This document shows, piece by piece, positions 26,718 through 35,556 of a stretch of DNA of 64,000 nt. Within the stretch, counting starts at the first letter, position 1. The number at the start of each line of letters is the position of its first letter. This stretch comes from CAYQJV01 sp964417925 (GTDB taxonomy: Bacteria; Hydrothermota; Tepidihabitantia; B3-TA06; CAYQJV01): positions 23,937 through 87,936 of the forward strand of contig CAYQJV010000002.1 in NCBI GenBank assembly GCA_964417925.1, given 5' to 3'. The notes under the pieces were generated by a model. The model had not been told where the DNA came from. It worked only from the letters and a program-made list of their open reading frames with translations, and did no database searches. The translations under genes were made by a program, and so were the position numbers.

Positions 26718-27254
26718 ATGGATGAAGCAGAACTTATAAGGAGGATTAAAAATGGTGAAATTGAACTTTTCAATGGAATCGTTGAAAAATATAGACAAAA
26801 ATTGTATTCAGTTGCGTGGAGAATTCTTAGAAGTAGAGAGGATGCAGAAGATGTATTACAGGAAGCCTTTATTAAAGCATTTAAAAGTATTAAAGATTTT
26901 AGAGAAGAATCTTCTCTTTCAACATGGTTATATAGGATTGTGGTGAACATGAGTATTGATTTTTCTACGCGCAAAAAAAGGTTTAAGATTGTAGAATTAC
27001 ACGAAAATATTGAAGCAATGGATAATCCTGAAAGGAGCTTTAAAATAAAAAATTTAAGAGAAGACATTAACAAAGCTATACTTTCACTTCCGGAGAGGCA
27101 AAGGGCAGTATTTACCTTGAGATTTTATGAGCATATGAAATTTTCGGATATTTCTGAAATACTTGGAGTTTCAGAAGGAGCAGTTAAGGCGCAATATCAT
27201 CATGCAATAAATAAATTAAGAAGTGCTTTAAAGGGGTGGTTACATGAATTGTAA
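26718..27254 (+). CDS. ECF-type RNA polymerase sigma factor
   Basis: A 178-residue sigma factor with region 2 (YSVAWRILRSREDAEDVLQEAFIKAF, residues 30-57) and a C-terminal region 4 helix-turn-helix (FSDISEILGVSEGAVKAQYHHA, about 140-162). A short linker without region 3 marks the ECF group. The next gene encodes a zinc-type anti-sigma factor and overlaps its end by eleven bases. I see no clear promoter in the 39 bases upstream. Confidence 0.92.
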   Translation: MDEAELIRRIKNGEIELFNGIVEKYRQKLYSVAWRILRSREDAEDVLQEAFIKAFKSIKDFREESSLSTWLYRIVVNMSIDFSTRKKRFKIVELHENIEAMDNPERSFKIKNLREDINKAILSLPERQRAVFTLRFYEHMKFSDISEILGVSEGAVKAQYHHAINKLRSALKGWLHEL

Positions 27255-27723
27255 GTATGTTAAAAAGAAATTAATAAATTTTATTGAAAATGAAATTTCT
27301 GCAGAGGAAAAGAAAGCAATAAGAGAACATCTTGACGAATGTAAAGAATGCAGAAAAGAATACTATGAAATTCTTGCTTTATTTGAACTGTTAGAAAAGG
27401 ATGAAGTGGATATGCCTGAGAAAATTCTTGTTCCATTTGTAAAACAGAGAGAAAAGAAATGGTGGATTCCTGCTTTTGTTTCTGGGGTGATAGTAGCACT
27501 TGCAATTTTTTTCGTTATTATTACACAGTATTCAGGATATACTACTTCAAATTTTAAAAAAGATGAACTTTTAACGTATCTTGAGGAGATAGGGATTGGG
27601 GAAAAAGAAATAGAAGAAATGGAAAAATATACCGAAGGAGATGTATACGAGGAATTTTATGAAATTGTAAAGGATAAAGAGTTAATCGAGGAGTTTTTCA
27701 GCAAATTTAAAAAAGGAGGTTGA
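27244..27723 (+). CDS. Zinc-finger-type membrane anti-sigma factor
   Basis: A 159-residue partner of the preceding sigma factor. The cytoplasmic N-terminus carries Cys3 and the ZAS motif HLDECKEC (HxxxCxxC, residues about 29-36), followed by one transmembrane helix (residues about 80-98) and an extracytoplasmic acidic tail of about 55 residues. Anti-sigma factors of this kind hold the sigma factor until an envelope or redox signal. The 11-base overlap with the sigma gene is typical of matched production. Confidence 0.85.
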   Translation: MNCKYVKKKLINFIENEISAEEKKAIREHLDECKECRKEYYEILALFELLEKDEVDMPEKILVPFVKQREKKWWIPAFVSGVIVALAIFFVIITQYSGYTTSNFKKDELLTYLEEIGIGEKEIEEMEKYTEGDVYEEFYEIVKDKELIEEFFSKFKKGG

Positions 27724-27726
27724 AAT

Positions 27727-28173
27727 ATGAGAATAACATTTATGTTTTTTGCATTTTTGAATTTAATATTAGCTTTACCTTCTGACAAAGCGCAACGATT
27801 GGTAGAAACAGTGAAATTATGGAGGTTGCAAGAAGAACTTTCTCTTTCAGAGGAAAAAGCTCCTGTTGTGTTTCGTTTGGTTAAACAAAAGGATAGTTTA
27901 AGGTTTGAACTAATAAGAAAGAAAAAAGAAAAATATATTGAACTTAGAAAGTTGCTTGAAGAAAATGCCTCTGGAGATAAAATAAAGAAAAAAATAAAGG
28001 AGGTGAGAGAGGTAGAGAAAAAATACAAAAAAGAAATGGATGAGATAGAGGATAAAATAGAAAAGGTGTTAACCCCTGAACAATATGCCCGTTATCTCCT
28101 TTTCATAGAAAGATTTGAAAGGGAGATGCGGGAAATATTAAAAACCATAAAAGAAAAAAGGAGGAAAAAATGA
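27727..28173 (+). CDS. Spy/CpxP-like periplasmic protein
   Basis: A 148-residue protein with an N-terminal signal peptide and an almost entirely helical, highly charged body. A C-terminal LTPEQYARYLLFIERFEREMREIL segment resembles the LTxxQ-type repeats of Spy/CpxP-like periplasmic chaperones and metal sensors. Its place after an anti-sigma factor fits a feedback protein of an envelope stress regulon. Function is inferred from pattern and context only. GGAGG precedes the ATG. Confidence 0.6.
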   Translation: MRITFMFFAFLNLILALPSDKAQRLVETVKLWRLQEELSLSEEKAPVVFRLVKQKDSLRFELIRKKKEKYIELRKLLEENASGDKIKKKIKEVREVEKKYKKEMDEIEDKIEKVLTPEQYARYLLFIERFEREMREILKTIKEKRRKK

Positions 28174-29072
28174 AAAAATATATGGTGTTTGTTTTACTGC
28201 CTTTATTGTTTTTCGTTTTCTGCGGAAGAGGAGAGGATGATAGAGCAATCCTTGAAGATCTCCTTGAGAGTTCATTCTTTGCATCGGATCTTGTAATGGG
28301 AGGATTGGATGATGAAACTGTAAATCCATATAGAGTTATGTTTCTGCAGGATACCTTTCCTGAGATAAAATGGGCAAGAAAGATCGATAGTATTAAGAGA
28401 CACTGGGAAATAGATATAATAGGAGACTCTGCCTATGCCGTGGTAGATGCTGAGTATATCATTGGGAATCTTTACGTAAAAGATCTTAATGATTCCCTTT
28501 GGGAAAAACCAATAAGCGATACTGCACATAGAGAAATTATATTTAAAAAGATAGATGGAAGATGGAGATTCTATGCAATAACTCCTATTGAGGTGTGGAC
28601 AAAAGAAAAGAAAGATTACATTAAAATAGAGAAGATAGAAATAACTGCAAAACCTTCGGGAAACCATTTTGAGATAAGTTCTCCTACACACTTCTATACA
28701 AGGGATTCTATTTTCTGGTTTGAACCAGGAGATACAGTACATGTAAAGGTTACAGTTGTAGTGTCAGAAGGTGATTCTTGTTGGGCATTTTTACACCATG
28801 GAAGAGGATACAGAAGAGGAGTGGGAAAACACCATAGAGAACCATTTTACAGGACTTCTGTTGAAGGTAATACTTATGTATTTGAAAGAGATTGGTATAT
28901 CTCAGATGATGTGGAAACCTATGAAAGACCGGTTGTGAGGCACGGTGCTGTGGATATCCTTGCTGGTTCAACTCTATACGGAGATTCTACTTATTCTTAT
29001 ATTGCTCATGCCTATGCAATGCCTTATATAATACGTAGAGCAGACGAAGAACTTACTGAAGATAAAGAATAA
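28170..29072 (+). CDS. Exported protein, probable lipoprotein, unknown function
   Basis: A 300-residue protein with a hydrophobic signal segment ending in Cys18 (FVFC), a non-classical lipobox. Residues 25-150 look like a small NTF2-like or SnoaL-like fold (AYAVVDAEYIIGNLYVKD... RWRFYAIT). Residues about 165-290 look like a beta-rich binding domain with HHGRGYRRGVGKHH near 205. The family is not recognised. It is coupled to the Spy-like gene through ATGA and ends the sigma-factor operon. Confidence 0.55.
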   Translation: MKKYMVFVLLPLLFFVFCGRGEDDRAILEDLLESSFFASDLVMGGLDDETVNPYRVMFLQDTFPEIKWARKIDSIKRHWEIDIIGDSAYAVVDAEYIIGNLYVKDLNDSLWEKPISDTAHREIIFKKIDGRWRFYAITPIEVWTKEKKDYIKIEKIEITAKPSGNHFEISSPTHFYTRDSIFWFEPGDTVHVKVTVVVSEGDSCWAFLHHGRGYRRGVGKHHREPFYRTSVEGNTYVFERDWYISDDVETYERPVVRHGAVDILAGSTLYGDSTYSYIAHAYAMPYIIRRADEELTEDKE

Positions 29073-29081
29073 TATAAAGAT

Positions 29082-29106
29082 GAAGGGGGGATTTTATCCC
29101 CCCTTC
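29082..29106 (+). terminator. GC-rich hairpin after the sigma-factor operon
   Basis: A nine-base-pair perfect stem (GAAGGGGGG with CCCCCCTTC) closes a seven-base AT loop. No U-tract follows, so it is either a factor-dependent terminator or an mRNA 3'-end stabiliser. Confidence 0.55.
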
Positions 29107-29148
29107 TACCTTGTGTGAAATAAATTCTCCTGAATAACATATTTTAAT

Positions 29149-29176
29149 TTGACAAAAAGAGTTTTATAAGTAAAAT
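29149..29176 (+). promoter_or_regulatory. rpsT promoter
   Basis: TTGACA at 29149-29154, a 16-base spacer, TAAAAT at 29171-29176; a leader with AAGGAGGT precedes the ATG. Confidence 0.75.
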
Positions 29177-29217
29177 AAAATTAAAAAATTTTAATCTCGA
29201 ATTGAAAAAGGAGGTAT

Positions 29218-29484
29218 ATGGCAAAGAAATCATTAAGTGTTAAAAAAAACATAAGGCAATCAGAGAAAAGGAGAAGGATTAATAAAGCTAAAAAAAGTAG
29301 GCTTAAAACAATGATAAAAAAGTTCATTGCTGCAGATGAAAAAACAAGAGAGAAAATGTATCCTGAAATTCAGAGTTTGATAGACAAGGCAGCAAAGGAT
29401 AATTTAATACATAAAAATAAGGCTGCAAGATTGAAGTCAAAACTTTCAAAACTCCTTCAGGGGAATAAAGTAAAAGCAGCTTGA
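29218..29484 (+). CDS. rpsT: 30S ribosomal protein S20
   Basis: An 88-residue, very basic protein with the S20 start MAKKSLSVKKNIRQSEKRR and a DKAAKDNLIHKNKAARLKSKL C-terminal pattern. It binds 16S rRNA early in 30S assembly. It has its own promoter and a strong ribosome binding site. Confidence 0.95.
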   Translation: MAKKSLSVKKNIRQSEKRRRINKAKKSRLKTMIKKFIAADEKTREKMYPEIQSLIDKAAKDNLIHKNKAARLKSKLSKLLQGNKVKAA

Positions 29485-29508
29485 AATTTCAAAAATATTA
29501 CATTTAAC

Positions 29509-29536
29509 TTGACATAGAAATATTTATTTTTATACT
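29509..29536 (+). promoter_or_regulatory. Promoter of the cmk-plsC-rpsA operon
   Basis: TTGACA at 29509-29514, a 16-base spacer, TATACT at 29531-29536. Confidence 0.75.
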
Positions 29537-29589
29537 TAACTTAATATGAAAATTTTTCTAAAAATAAAAAAGGAGGTAAATATTGATAG

Positions 29590-30267
29590 ATGAGATTTGT
29601 AATAGCTATTGATGGAACGTCTTCTTCAGGTAAGACTACTACAGCAAAACTTTTAGCAAAAAGATTAAAAATTAAATATATAGATACAGGGGCAATGTAC
29701 CGGTGTGTTACTTTAGATTTGTTGAAAAATAATATACCCCTTGATAATGATGATGTAATAAAAGAAAGACTTAAAAATATAGATATTCACTTTGATTTTT
29801 CATCATCTTGCAATACAAGGGTATTTTTGAATGGTGAAGATGTAACAGAGGAAATAAGAACCCCTCAAGTTGATAAATTTGTATCTGTGGTTTCTGAGAA
29901 GTCTTTTGTTAGAAAAGTGCTGGTAGAAATGCAGAGAAAAATGGCCGAAGATGAAGTAGTGGTATGTGAAGGTAGAGACATTGGTACTGTGGTTTTTCCT
30001 GACGCTGATCTTAAGATATTTATGATTGCAGATATAGAGGAAAGAGCAAAAAGAAGATACAAAGAGTTGAAAGAAAAAGGTATAGAGGTTTCCTTAGAGG
30101 AAGTGAAAAAGAATTTACAGGAGAGAGATAGAATAGATAGTAGCAGAAAGTGTTCCCCTTTGAAAAAAGCCGAGGATGCCTTTCTTTTGGATACTACATA
30201 CCTTACTATACAAGAGCAAGTTGAGATTATAGAAAATCTTATACGAAAGAAAATGCAGGAGAGATGA
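29590..30267 (+). CDS. cmk: Cytidylate kinase
   Basis: Phosphorylates CMP and dCMP. The 225-residue protein has the P-loop IDGTSSSGKTTTAKLLA near residue 8, DTGAMYR near 35, CEGRDIGTVVFPDADLKIF near 130 and ERAKRRYKEL in the lid. GGAGGT lies about 13 bases before the ATG, a long spacing. It starts the cmk-plsC-rpsA order common in bacteria. Confidence 0.95.
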   Translation: MRFVIAIDGTSSSGKTTTAKLLAKRLKIKYIDTGAMYRCVTLDLLKNNIPLDNDDVIKERLKNIDIHFDFSSSCNTRVFLNGEDVTEEIRTPQVDKFVSVVSEKSFVRKVLVEMQRKMAEDEVVVCEGRDIGTVVFPDADLKIFMIADIEERAKRRYKELKEKGIEVSLEEVKKNLQERDRIDSSRKCSPLKKAEDAFLLDTTYLTIQEQVEIIENLIRKKMQER

Positions 30268-30866
30268 AGTGGAGATGGCTTATAAGTTGGCATCTTACAT
30301 ATCCTCTTGTAAAATGTTTATTTCATCTCAAAGTAGAAGGGAGGGAAAATATTCCTGAAAAAGGTGCAATAATAATTGCTCCAAACCATCTTTCCAATCT
30401 TGATCCTCCGATGGTGGGTTATGCTGCAAAGAGAGAACTTTTCTATCTGGCAAAGGAAGGACTGTTTGTAGTTTCAAAGCCTTTTGAATGGCTTATAAGA
30501 ACTTTTAATGCAATTCCTATAAAAAGAGAAGGATTTGATATAAAAGTTTTTAGAGAGGTTGACAGATTAATAAAAAGAGGGCAGGCAATAGTTATTTTTC
30601 CAGAAGGAACAAGGAGTAAGTCAGGTCAACTTTTACCTTTTAAACCTGGTGTAGGTATGATCGCTGCAAGGTATGGAATACCTGTAGTGCCATGTTATAT
30701 TGAAAATACGAATAAACCCATATGGAAGATCTTAACGGGTAAGAATCCTATTATAATAAAATTTGGCAAGCCCATAGAATGTGATAAAAAAAAGGATAAA
30801 AATTATTATGAATATATTACCAAATTAATAGAAAGTGAAGTAAAAAAACTAAAAGAAAGGAGGTAA
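30264..30866 (+). CDS. plsC: 1-acylglycerol-3-phosphate acyltransferase
   Basis: A 200-residue membrane-associated acyltransferase that makes phosphatidic acid. Block I is NHLSNLDPPM (HxxxxD) near residue 41, block II PIKREGF near 84 and block III FPEGTRSKSG near 113. Coupled to cmk by ATGA. Confidence 0.92.
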   Translation: MKWRWLISWHLTYPLVKCLFHLKVEGRENIPEKGAIIIAPNHLSNLDPPMVGYAAKRELFYLAKEGLFVVSKPFEWLIRTFNAIPIKREGFDIKVFREVDRLIKRGQAIVIFPEGTRSKSGQLLPFKPGVGMIAARYGIPVVPCYIENTNKPIWKILTGKNPIIIKFGKPIECDKKKDKNYYEYITKLIESEVKKLKERR

Positions 30867-30872
30867 AAGGGA

Positions 30873-32543
30873 ATGGAAGAAAAAGTGGTAAATAAAGTGA
30901 GCGAAGACGATCTTGAAAAGTATATAGAGGAGACCTTCAAGACCTTTTCTCCAGGTGAAATAGTGAAAGGGAAGATAGTGCGAAGGGTTGGTAACAATGT
31001 GCTGGTAGATATAGGATGGAAAGCAGAAGGAATAATACCTGTGGATGAATTTTCCGATGAATCTGAGATAGAAGAGGGAAAAGAAATAATGGTTTATTTA
31101 GAATCAGAGGAAAGTAAGGAAGGCGTACCGGTTATTTCAAAAAAGAAAGCAGATTTTCAACTTGCGTGGTCTACTATAAAAGAGAAACTGGAGACCGGTG
31201 AAGGGTGTAAAGCAAGAGTAAAAAAGAGGGTAAAAGGTGGATTGATGGTTGAAGTGTTTGGATTAGATGCTTTTCTTCCGGGTTCTCAAGTGGATATAAA
31301 ACCGGTTACCAACTTTGATGAATATGTGGGTAAGGAGATAGAGGTTAAGATAATAAAAGTAAACTGGAGTAAACGTAATATTGTAGTCTCCAGAAGAATG
31401 CTTCTTGAAGAAGAATTGGAGAAGAAAAAGAGAGAATTTTTTGCTAAGGCCAAGGAAGGAGACATTGTTGAAGGTACGGTAAAAAATATTGTGAACTTTG
31501 GGGCATTTATTGATCTTGGCGGTGTAGATGCTTTGCTTCATATAACTGACATATCTTGGAAGAAGATATATCATCCTGCTGAAGTTTTAAAGGTAGGTGA
31601 CAGAATAAAGGTAAAGATTCTTTCAATAAACAAGGAGACCGGAAGAATTACAGTAGGATTAAAACAACTTGAAGCTCATCCATGGGAAGACATAGAAAAG
31701 AAGTATCCAATAGGTAGCAGGGTTAAAGGAAGAGTCACCGGATTCACAGACAATGGAGCTTTTGTTGAACTTGAAAAGGGTGTGGAGGGTATGATTCATA
31801 TAAATGAAATGTCATGGACAAAGAATATTACGCATCCTGCACAGGTTCTTAGAATAGGTGATGTAGTGGAAACCGTAGTTCTTAGTGTGGATAAAGATGA
31901 AAGGAAAATTTCTCTTGGATTGAAACAAACCATGCCAGATCCATGGGCAGTGGTGGATGAGAAGTACAAAGTTAATCAAATTGTAAAAGGAGTAGTCACA
32001 GAACTACGTAGTTTTGGTGCTTTTGTTGAGCTTGAGGATGGAATAGAGGGATTGATAAAGAATCAGGATCTTTCATGGACAAAGAAGATAAAACATCCGA
32101 GAGAGGTTCTAAGAAAAGGACAGACTGTAGAGGCTATGATACTTGCAATTGACAAAACAAATAGGAGAATATCGCTTTCCCTTAAACATACCCAAGAGGA
32201 TCCTTTCTATAAATGGACTAAATCGCACAAACCAGGGGATGCGGTTAAAGGAAGGATAATAGATATGCCATCAAGCGGATTAGTAGTGGAATTGGAAAAT
32301 GAACTTGAAGGATTTGTACCCGTAAGAGAATTAAAAATAAAAGGAAAGATAAAAGACCACTACAGACTCGGAGAGACGATTGATCTTGTGGTGAAAAAAA
32401 TAGATGAACGAGTGAGAAGAATAATACTTTCTGAAAAGGGTTATGAGAAAATGAAGGAGGAGAGGGAAAGGGAAATCTTTATGGTTGAAAAAGCACCTGA
32501 AAAATTTACAGTGAAGGATATTCTGGAAAAGAAAAAAAAGTGA
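30873..32543 (+). CDS. rpsA: 30S ribosomal protein S1
   Basis: A 556-residue protein built from six S1 OB-fold repeats; repeats 3-6 are clearest (starting near residues 198, 285, 372, 455) with recurring 'VKGxVxxxxxFGAFVELxxGxEGLIH' type patterns. S1 helps messages reach the 30S subunit, mainly those with weak ribosome binding sites. That is of interest here because many neighbouring genes look leaderless. GGAGG precedes the ATG. Confidence 0.95.
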   Translation: MEEKVVNKVSEDDLEKYIEETFKTFSPGEIVKGKIVRRVGNNVLVDIGWKAEGIIPVDEFSDESEIEEGKEIMVYLESEESKEGVPVISKKKADFQLAWSTIKEKLETGEGCKARVKKRVKGGLMVEVFGLDAFLPGSQVDIKPVTNFDEYVGKEIEVKIIKVNWSKRNIVVSRRMLLEEELEKKKREFFAKAKEGDIVEGTVKNIVNFGAFIDLGGVDALLHITDISWKKIYHPAEVLKVGDRIKVKILSINKETGRITVGLKQLEAHPWEDIEKKYPIGSRVKGRVTGFTDNGAFVELEKGVEGMIHINEMSWTKNITHPAQVLRIGDVVETVVLSVDKDERKISLGLKQTMPDPWAVVDEKYKVNQIVKGVVTELRSFGAFVELEDGIEGLIKNQDLSWTKKIKHPREVLRKGQTVEAMILAIDKTNRRISLSLKHTQEDPFYKWTKSHKPGDAVKGRIIDMPSSGLVVELENELEGFVPVRELKIKGKIKDHYRLGETIDLVVKKIDERVRRIILSEKGYEKMKEEREREIFMVEKAPEKFTVKDILEKKKK

Positions 32544-33718
32544 AGGCCTCGGTTATCACCATAGGATGTAAACTCAATCAGGCTGAATCAGAGTATATAA
32601 AGGGTTATCTTTATAAAAAGGGATATGAAATAGTTGATTTAAATGGGGATCCAGATCTCTGTATAATAAATACGTGCACTGTGACTCATAAAGCAGATAG
32701 GTCCTCTGTTGCAATGATAAGAAAAGTAAAAAGGAAAATTCCGAATGCCAAGATTATTGTTACAGGTTGTATGGTAAAAACTAAGGCAGAGGTAATTTCC
32801 AGAATAGGTGGGGTTGAGATTTTGCCATTTGAAAAAAGGACATACATAATGGACGATTTCCCCTTTTCCTCAAGAAAAAGGATTTTCATAAAAGTTCAGG
32901 ATGGATGTGATAGGAAATGTAGTTATTGTGTGGTTTCACGAATAAGAGATAGACTTTACTCTAAACCTATTGAGGAGATAAAAAAAGAGATTGATTATGC
33001 AAAGAATAAAGGATTTGCAGAAGTTGTTATTGTAGGGCTAAACATAGGATTATGGGGAAAAGAACATGGGGAAAGATTTACAACTCTTTTAAAAATGCTT
33101 GCAGAGATAGATTATCCAAGGATAAGATTGACTTCTATTGAACCAGATATCCTTACAGATGATATGTTAAGAATCCTTGCTGATTCGCATATATGTAGGT
33201 ATTTGCATATCCCTGTGCAACATGCCGATGATAAAATTTTAAAAGAAATGGGAAGAAAGTATTCTAAAAAGGAACTGTTTTTGCTGTTTGAAAAAATTAC
33301 AAAATACCTTCCTTGTTGGAATATCGGAGCAGATGTTATCGTGGGTTTTCCTGGGGAGAACGAAAAACAGTTTGAAGATCTATGCCATGCTATTGAAGAT
33401 TCTCCTATAACTCATCTTCATGTTTTCAGTTATTCTGATAGACCCGGGGTTCCTTCCACTGATATTTATCCGAAGGTGTCTTTTCAAACTATAAAGGAAA
33501 GAAACCTTGTGTTAAGAGATATAGGAGAAAGAAAGTCTTTCCAGTACAGAAAAACATTTAAAGGCAAGATTCTTCAAGCTGTAGATGTAGGAACACAGAG
33601 GGCTCTTACGGATAATTACATTCATGTTTTTATTCCTAAAACAGGAAAAGGAATATTCCCCGTAAGAATAACAGAGGTATCTTTAAAAAACACTAAAGGA
33701 GAGTTGGTTGATTCTTGA
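32540..33718 (+). CDS. mtaB: tRNA t6A37 methylthiotransferase (MtaB type)
   Basis: A radical SAM methylthiotransferase of 392 residues. The start TIGCKLNQAES is characteristic of MtaB; the N-terminal cluster cysteines are at GCK, NTCTV and TGCMV. The SAM cluster motif is CDRKCSYC near residue 124, and VGFPGENEKQFED near 270 precedes a weak TRAM-like end. The start is GTG 32540, overlapping the rpsA stop (GTGA). Confidence 0.9.
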   Translation: MKASVITIGCKLNQAESEYIKGYLYKKGYEIVDLNGDPDLCIINTCTVTHKADRSSVAMIRKVKRKIPNAKIIVTGCMVKTKAEVISRIGGVEILPFEKRTYIMDDFPFSSRKRIFIKVQDGCDRKCSYCVVSRIRDRLYSKPIEEIKKEIDYAKNKGFAEVVIVGLNIGLWGKEHGERFTTLLKMLAEIDYPRIRLTSIEPDILTDDMLRILADSHICRYLHIPVQHADDKILKEMGRKYSKKELFLLFEKITKYLPCWNIGADVIVGFPGENEKQFEDLCHAIEDSPITHLHVFSYSDRPGVPSTDIYPKVSFQTIKERNLVLRDIGERKSFQYRKTFKGKILQAVDVGTQRALTDNYIHVFIPKTGKGIFPVRITEVSLKNTKGELVDS

Positions 33719-34728
33719 AAAAGGATATAAAGACCCTTACATATCCTGAACTAAAAAAAGAAATTCTATCCATGGGATTGGAGCCATATCGAGCTTGGCA
33801 AGTGGCGAGATGGGTGTGGCATAAAGGAGTTGTTTCTTTTGAAGTGATGACGGATTTAAAAAAGGCACTGAGAGAGAAATTAAGGGAAAAATATGAAATT
33901 TCAACTCTTGAGCTGACAAAGAAGGTGGAAACACGAGATGCAGTGAAGTTAAGATTCAGATTAAAGGATGGACATGAGATAGAAAGTGTTTACATGATAG
34001 AAGGTGAAAGAAGAACGGTATGTGTATCCACTCAAGTAGGATGTGCCTTAGGCTGTAGATTTTGCAGAACGGGTTATTATGGATTTGTAAGGAATCTCAA
34101 GTTTTATGAAATTGTTTCTCAAGTGCTTGAGATATCAAAAATGTTCGGAAGACCTACAAATGTTGTTTATATGGGGATGGGAGAACCTTTTTTAAACTAC
34201 GATGAAGTGGTTGAATCTATAAAGCTTCTGAATGCTCCTTATGCTCTTAACATTGGGGCAAGAAAGATAACCGTTTCTACTGTAGGAATAATAGAAGGAA
34301 TAGAGAGACTCATAGAGTTTCCATTGCAGATTAGACTTGCAGTTTCTCTAAATGCGTCTAATCAGAAGACCAGAAGTTTTTTAATGCCAATTGCAAAAAA
34401 ATATCCTCTTGGAAAATTATTAAACGCAGTTAAAAGATATACTGAGATAAAGAAAAAAAGAGTTACCTTTGAATATGTGTTAATAAAGGGAATAAACGAT
34501 TCTTTAAAAGATGCAGAAAATCTTGTGAAACTTTTAAAGGACATTCCCTGTAAAATAAATTTAATTCCATACAATCCCTTTCCTGAATCTCCCTTTGAGG
34601 CCCCTTCACCCAAAAGGGTAGAGGCTTTTCAAAAAGTTTTATTGAAAAACTATTTTACTGCCATTGTTCGAAAAAGTAAGGGAGGAGATATTCTTGCAGG
34701 ATGCGGACAACTGGCATTGGAACATTGA
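33715..34728 (+). CDS. rlmN: Dual-specificity 23S rRNA/tRNA adenine C2-methyltransferase
   Basis: A 337-residue radical SAM enzyme methylating A2503 of 23S rRNA and A37 of some tRNAs. Signatures: EPYRAWQVARWVW near residue 20, CVSTQVGCALGCRFCRTG near 102 with the CxxxCxxC cluster, MGMGEPFLNYDEV near 155, the resting methyl Cys in AGCGQLA at the C-terminus. The start is TTG 33715, overlapping the mtaB stop (TTGA). Confidence 0.93.
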   Translation: MKKDIKTLTYPELKKEILSMGLEPYRAWQVARWVWHKGVVSFEVMTDLKKALREKLREKYEISTLELTKKVETRDAVKLRFRLKDGHEIESVYMIEGERRTVCVSTQVGCALGCRFCRTGYYGFVRNLKFYEIVSQVLEISKMFGRPTNVVYMGMGEPFLNYDEVVESIKLLNAPYALNIGARKITVSTVGIIEGIERLIEFPLQIRLAVSLNASNQKTRSFLMPIAKKYPLGKLLNAVKRYTEIKKKRVTFEYVLIKGINDSLKDAENLVKLLKDIPCKINLIPYNPFPESPFEAPSPKRVEAFQKVLLKNYFTAIVRKSKGGDILAGCGQLALEH

Positions 34729-34730
34729 AA

Positions 34731-35252
34731 TTATATTTTTACTATCTTTGCCTTCCACTGCGTTGTGTCCAAGATCGCAACAGTAGGAGGATTATTATCT
34801 TTTGGTAAAGATGGGCTTCCTGGATTTATAAAAGTAACATTGTGTTTTTCTTCTATTAGAGGGATGTGAGAATGCCCACATATTACAACATCTGGTTTAA
34901 TGCTTTTTACAATACTTTCAAGTTCTTTTTCTTTATGACCGTGCATTGCAAGGATGCTTTTTCCATTGATATACAAAAACAATTTTTCACCGAGTAATGG
35001 AAAACTGAGTACCGTTTCATCTACTTCACTATCACAGTTTCCTTTTATCCACATGATTCTATAAGGTGAATTATTCAGAGATTCTACCAGTTTGGCAGGA
35101 GCATACCCTTGAGGAATCGGATTTCTGGGACCATGATTTAAGATATCCCCTGCGTGAATGATAAAAGAAATTTTTTCATCTTTAAAGACCTTTAATGCTT
35201 TTTCCCATCCGGGGAATGCTCCATGAGTATCGCTAATTATTCCTATTTTCAT
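34731..35252 (-). CDS. YfcE/MJ0936-type metallophosphoesterase
   Basis: A 173-residue calcineurin-fold phosphodiesterase. Metal motifs: ISDTHG near residue 6, HAGDILNHG near 35, KGNCDSEVD near 69, MHGHK near 103 and CGHSHIP near 123. Substrate unknown. It converges with rlmN (stops two bases apart). No ribosome binding site precedes the ATG and the promoter -10 ends six bases before it. Confidence 0.88.
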   Translation of the reverse strand: MKIGIISDTHGAFPGWEKALKVFKDEKISFIIHAGDILNHGPRNPIPQGYAPAKLVESLNNSPYRIMWIKGNCDSEVDETVLSFPLLGEKLFLYINGKSILAMHGHKEKELESIVKSIKPDVVICGHSHIPLIEEKHNVTFINPGSPSLPKDNNPPTVAILDTTQWKAKIVKI

Positions 35253-35258
35253 AATGTT

Positions 35259-35287
35259 ATTTTATACATGATTCAAAAAGATGTCAA
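35259..35287 (-). promoter_or_regulatory. Leaderless-type promoter at the end of element copy A
   Basis: On the minus strand: TTGACA (35287-35282), a 17-base spacer, TAAAAT (35264-35259), then six bases to the ATG of the phosphoesterase gene. The -35 lies exactly five bases outside the insertion-element end. Confidence 0.65.
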
Positions 35288-35292
35288 CTTAT

Positions 35293-35556
35293 TGTAGAAT
35301 TCCATAACATTTTGGCCACGAGGGGTTATTCTTTACCCATCCGTTCAAAAATCTATCAAACTCCTTCCCATTATCGGTCTGTCCCACTCCTTATCTTAAA
35401 AGGCACAACTTGCATAAACTTCTCCATAAAATCTCTTGTACTTTATCTGCTCCTCTTTGTTTTTGGCGTCCGAGATAAAAAAACCAGCCCTTTGCCTTTG
35501 TCCATAAATTTACCTTTTTTCAAGATACCAATCCAATACCTTTTTGAAATTCTTCA
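35293..35556 (-). mobile_element. Decayed IS481/IS3-like element, copy A (264 bp)
   Basis: The ends are TGTAGAATT... at 35293 and ...AAATTCTTCA at 35556, an imperfect inverted repeat (11 of 13 match). The interior matches copy B (38709-38971) and parts of copy C (47547-47993) at about 90 percent by eye. Only scraps of transposase remain, including a frame encoding the DDE-core signature QTDNGKEF. It lacks the helix-turn-helix part kept in copy C. Confidence 0.8.
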
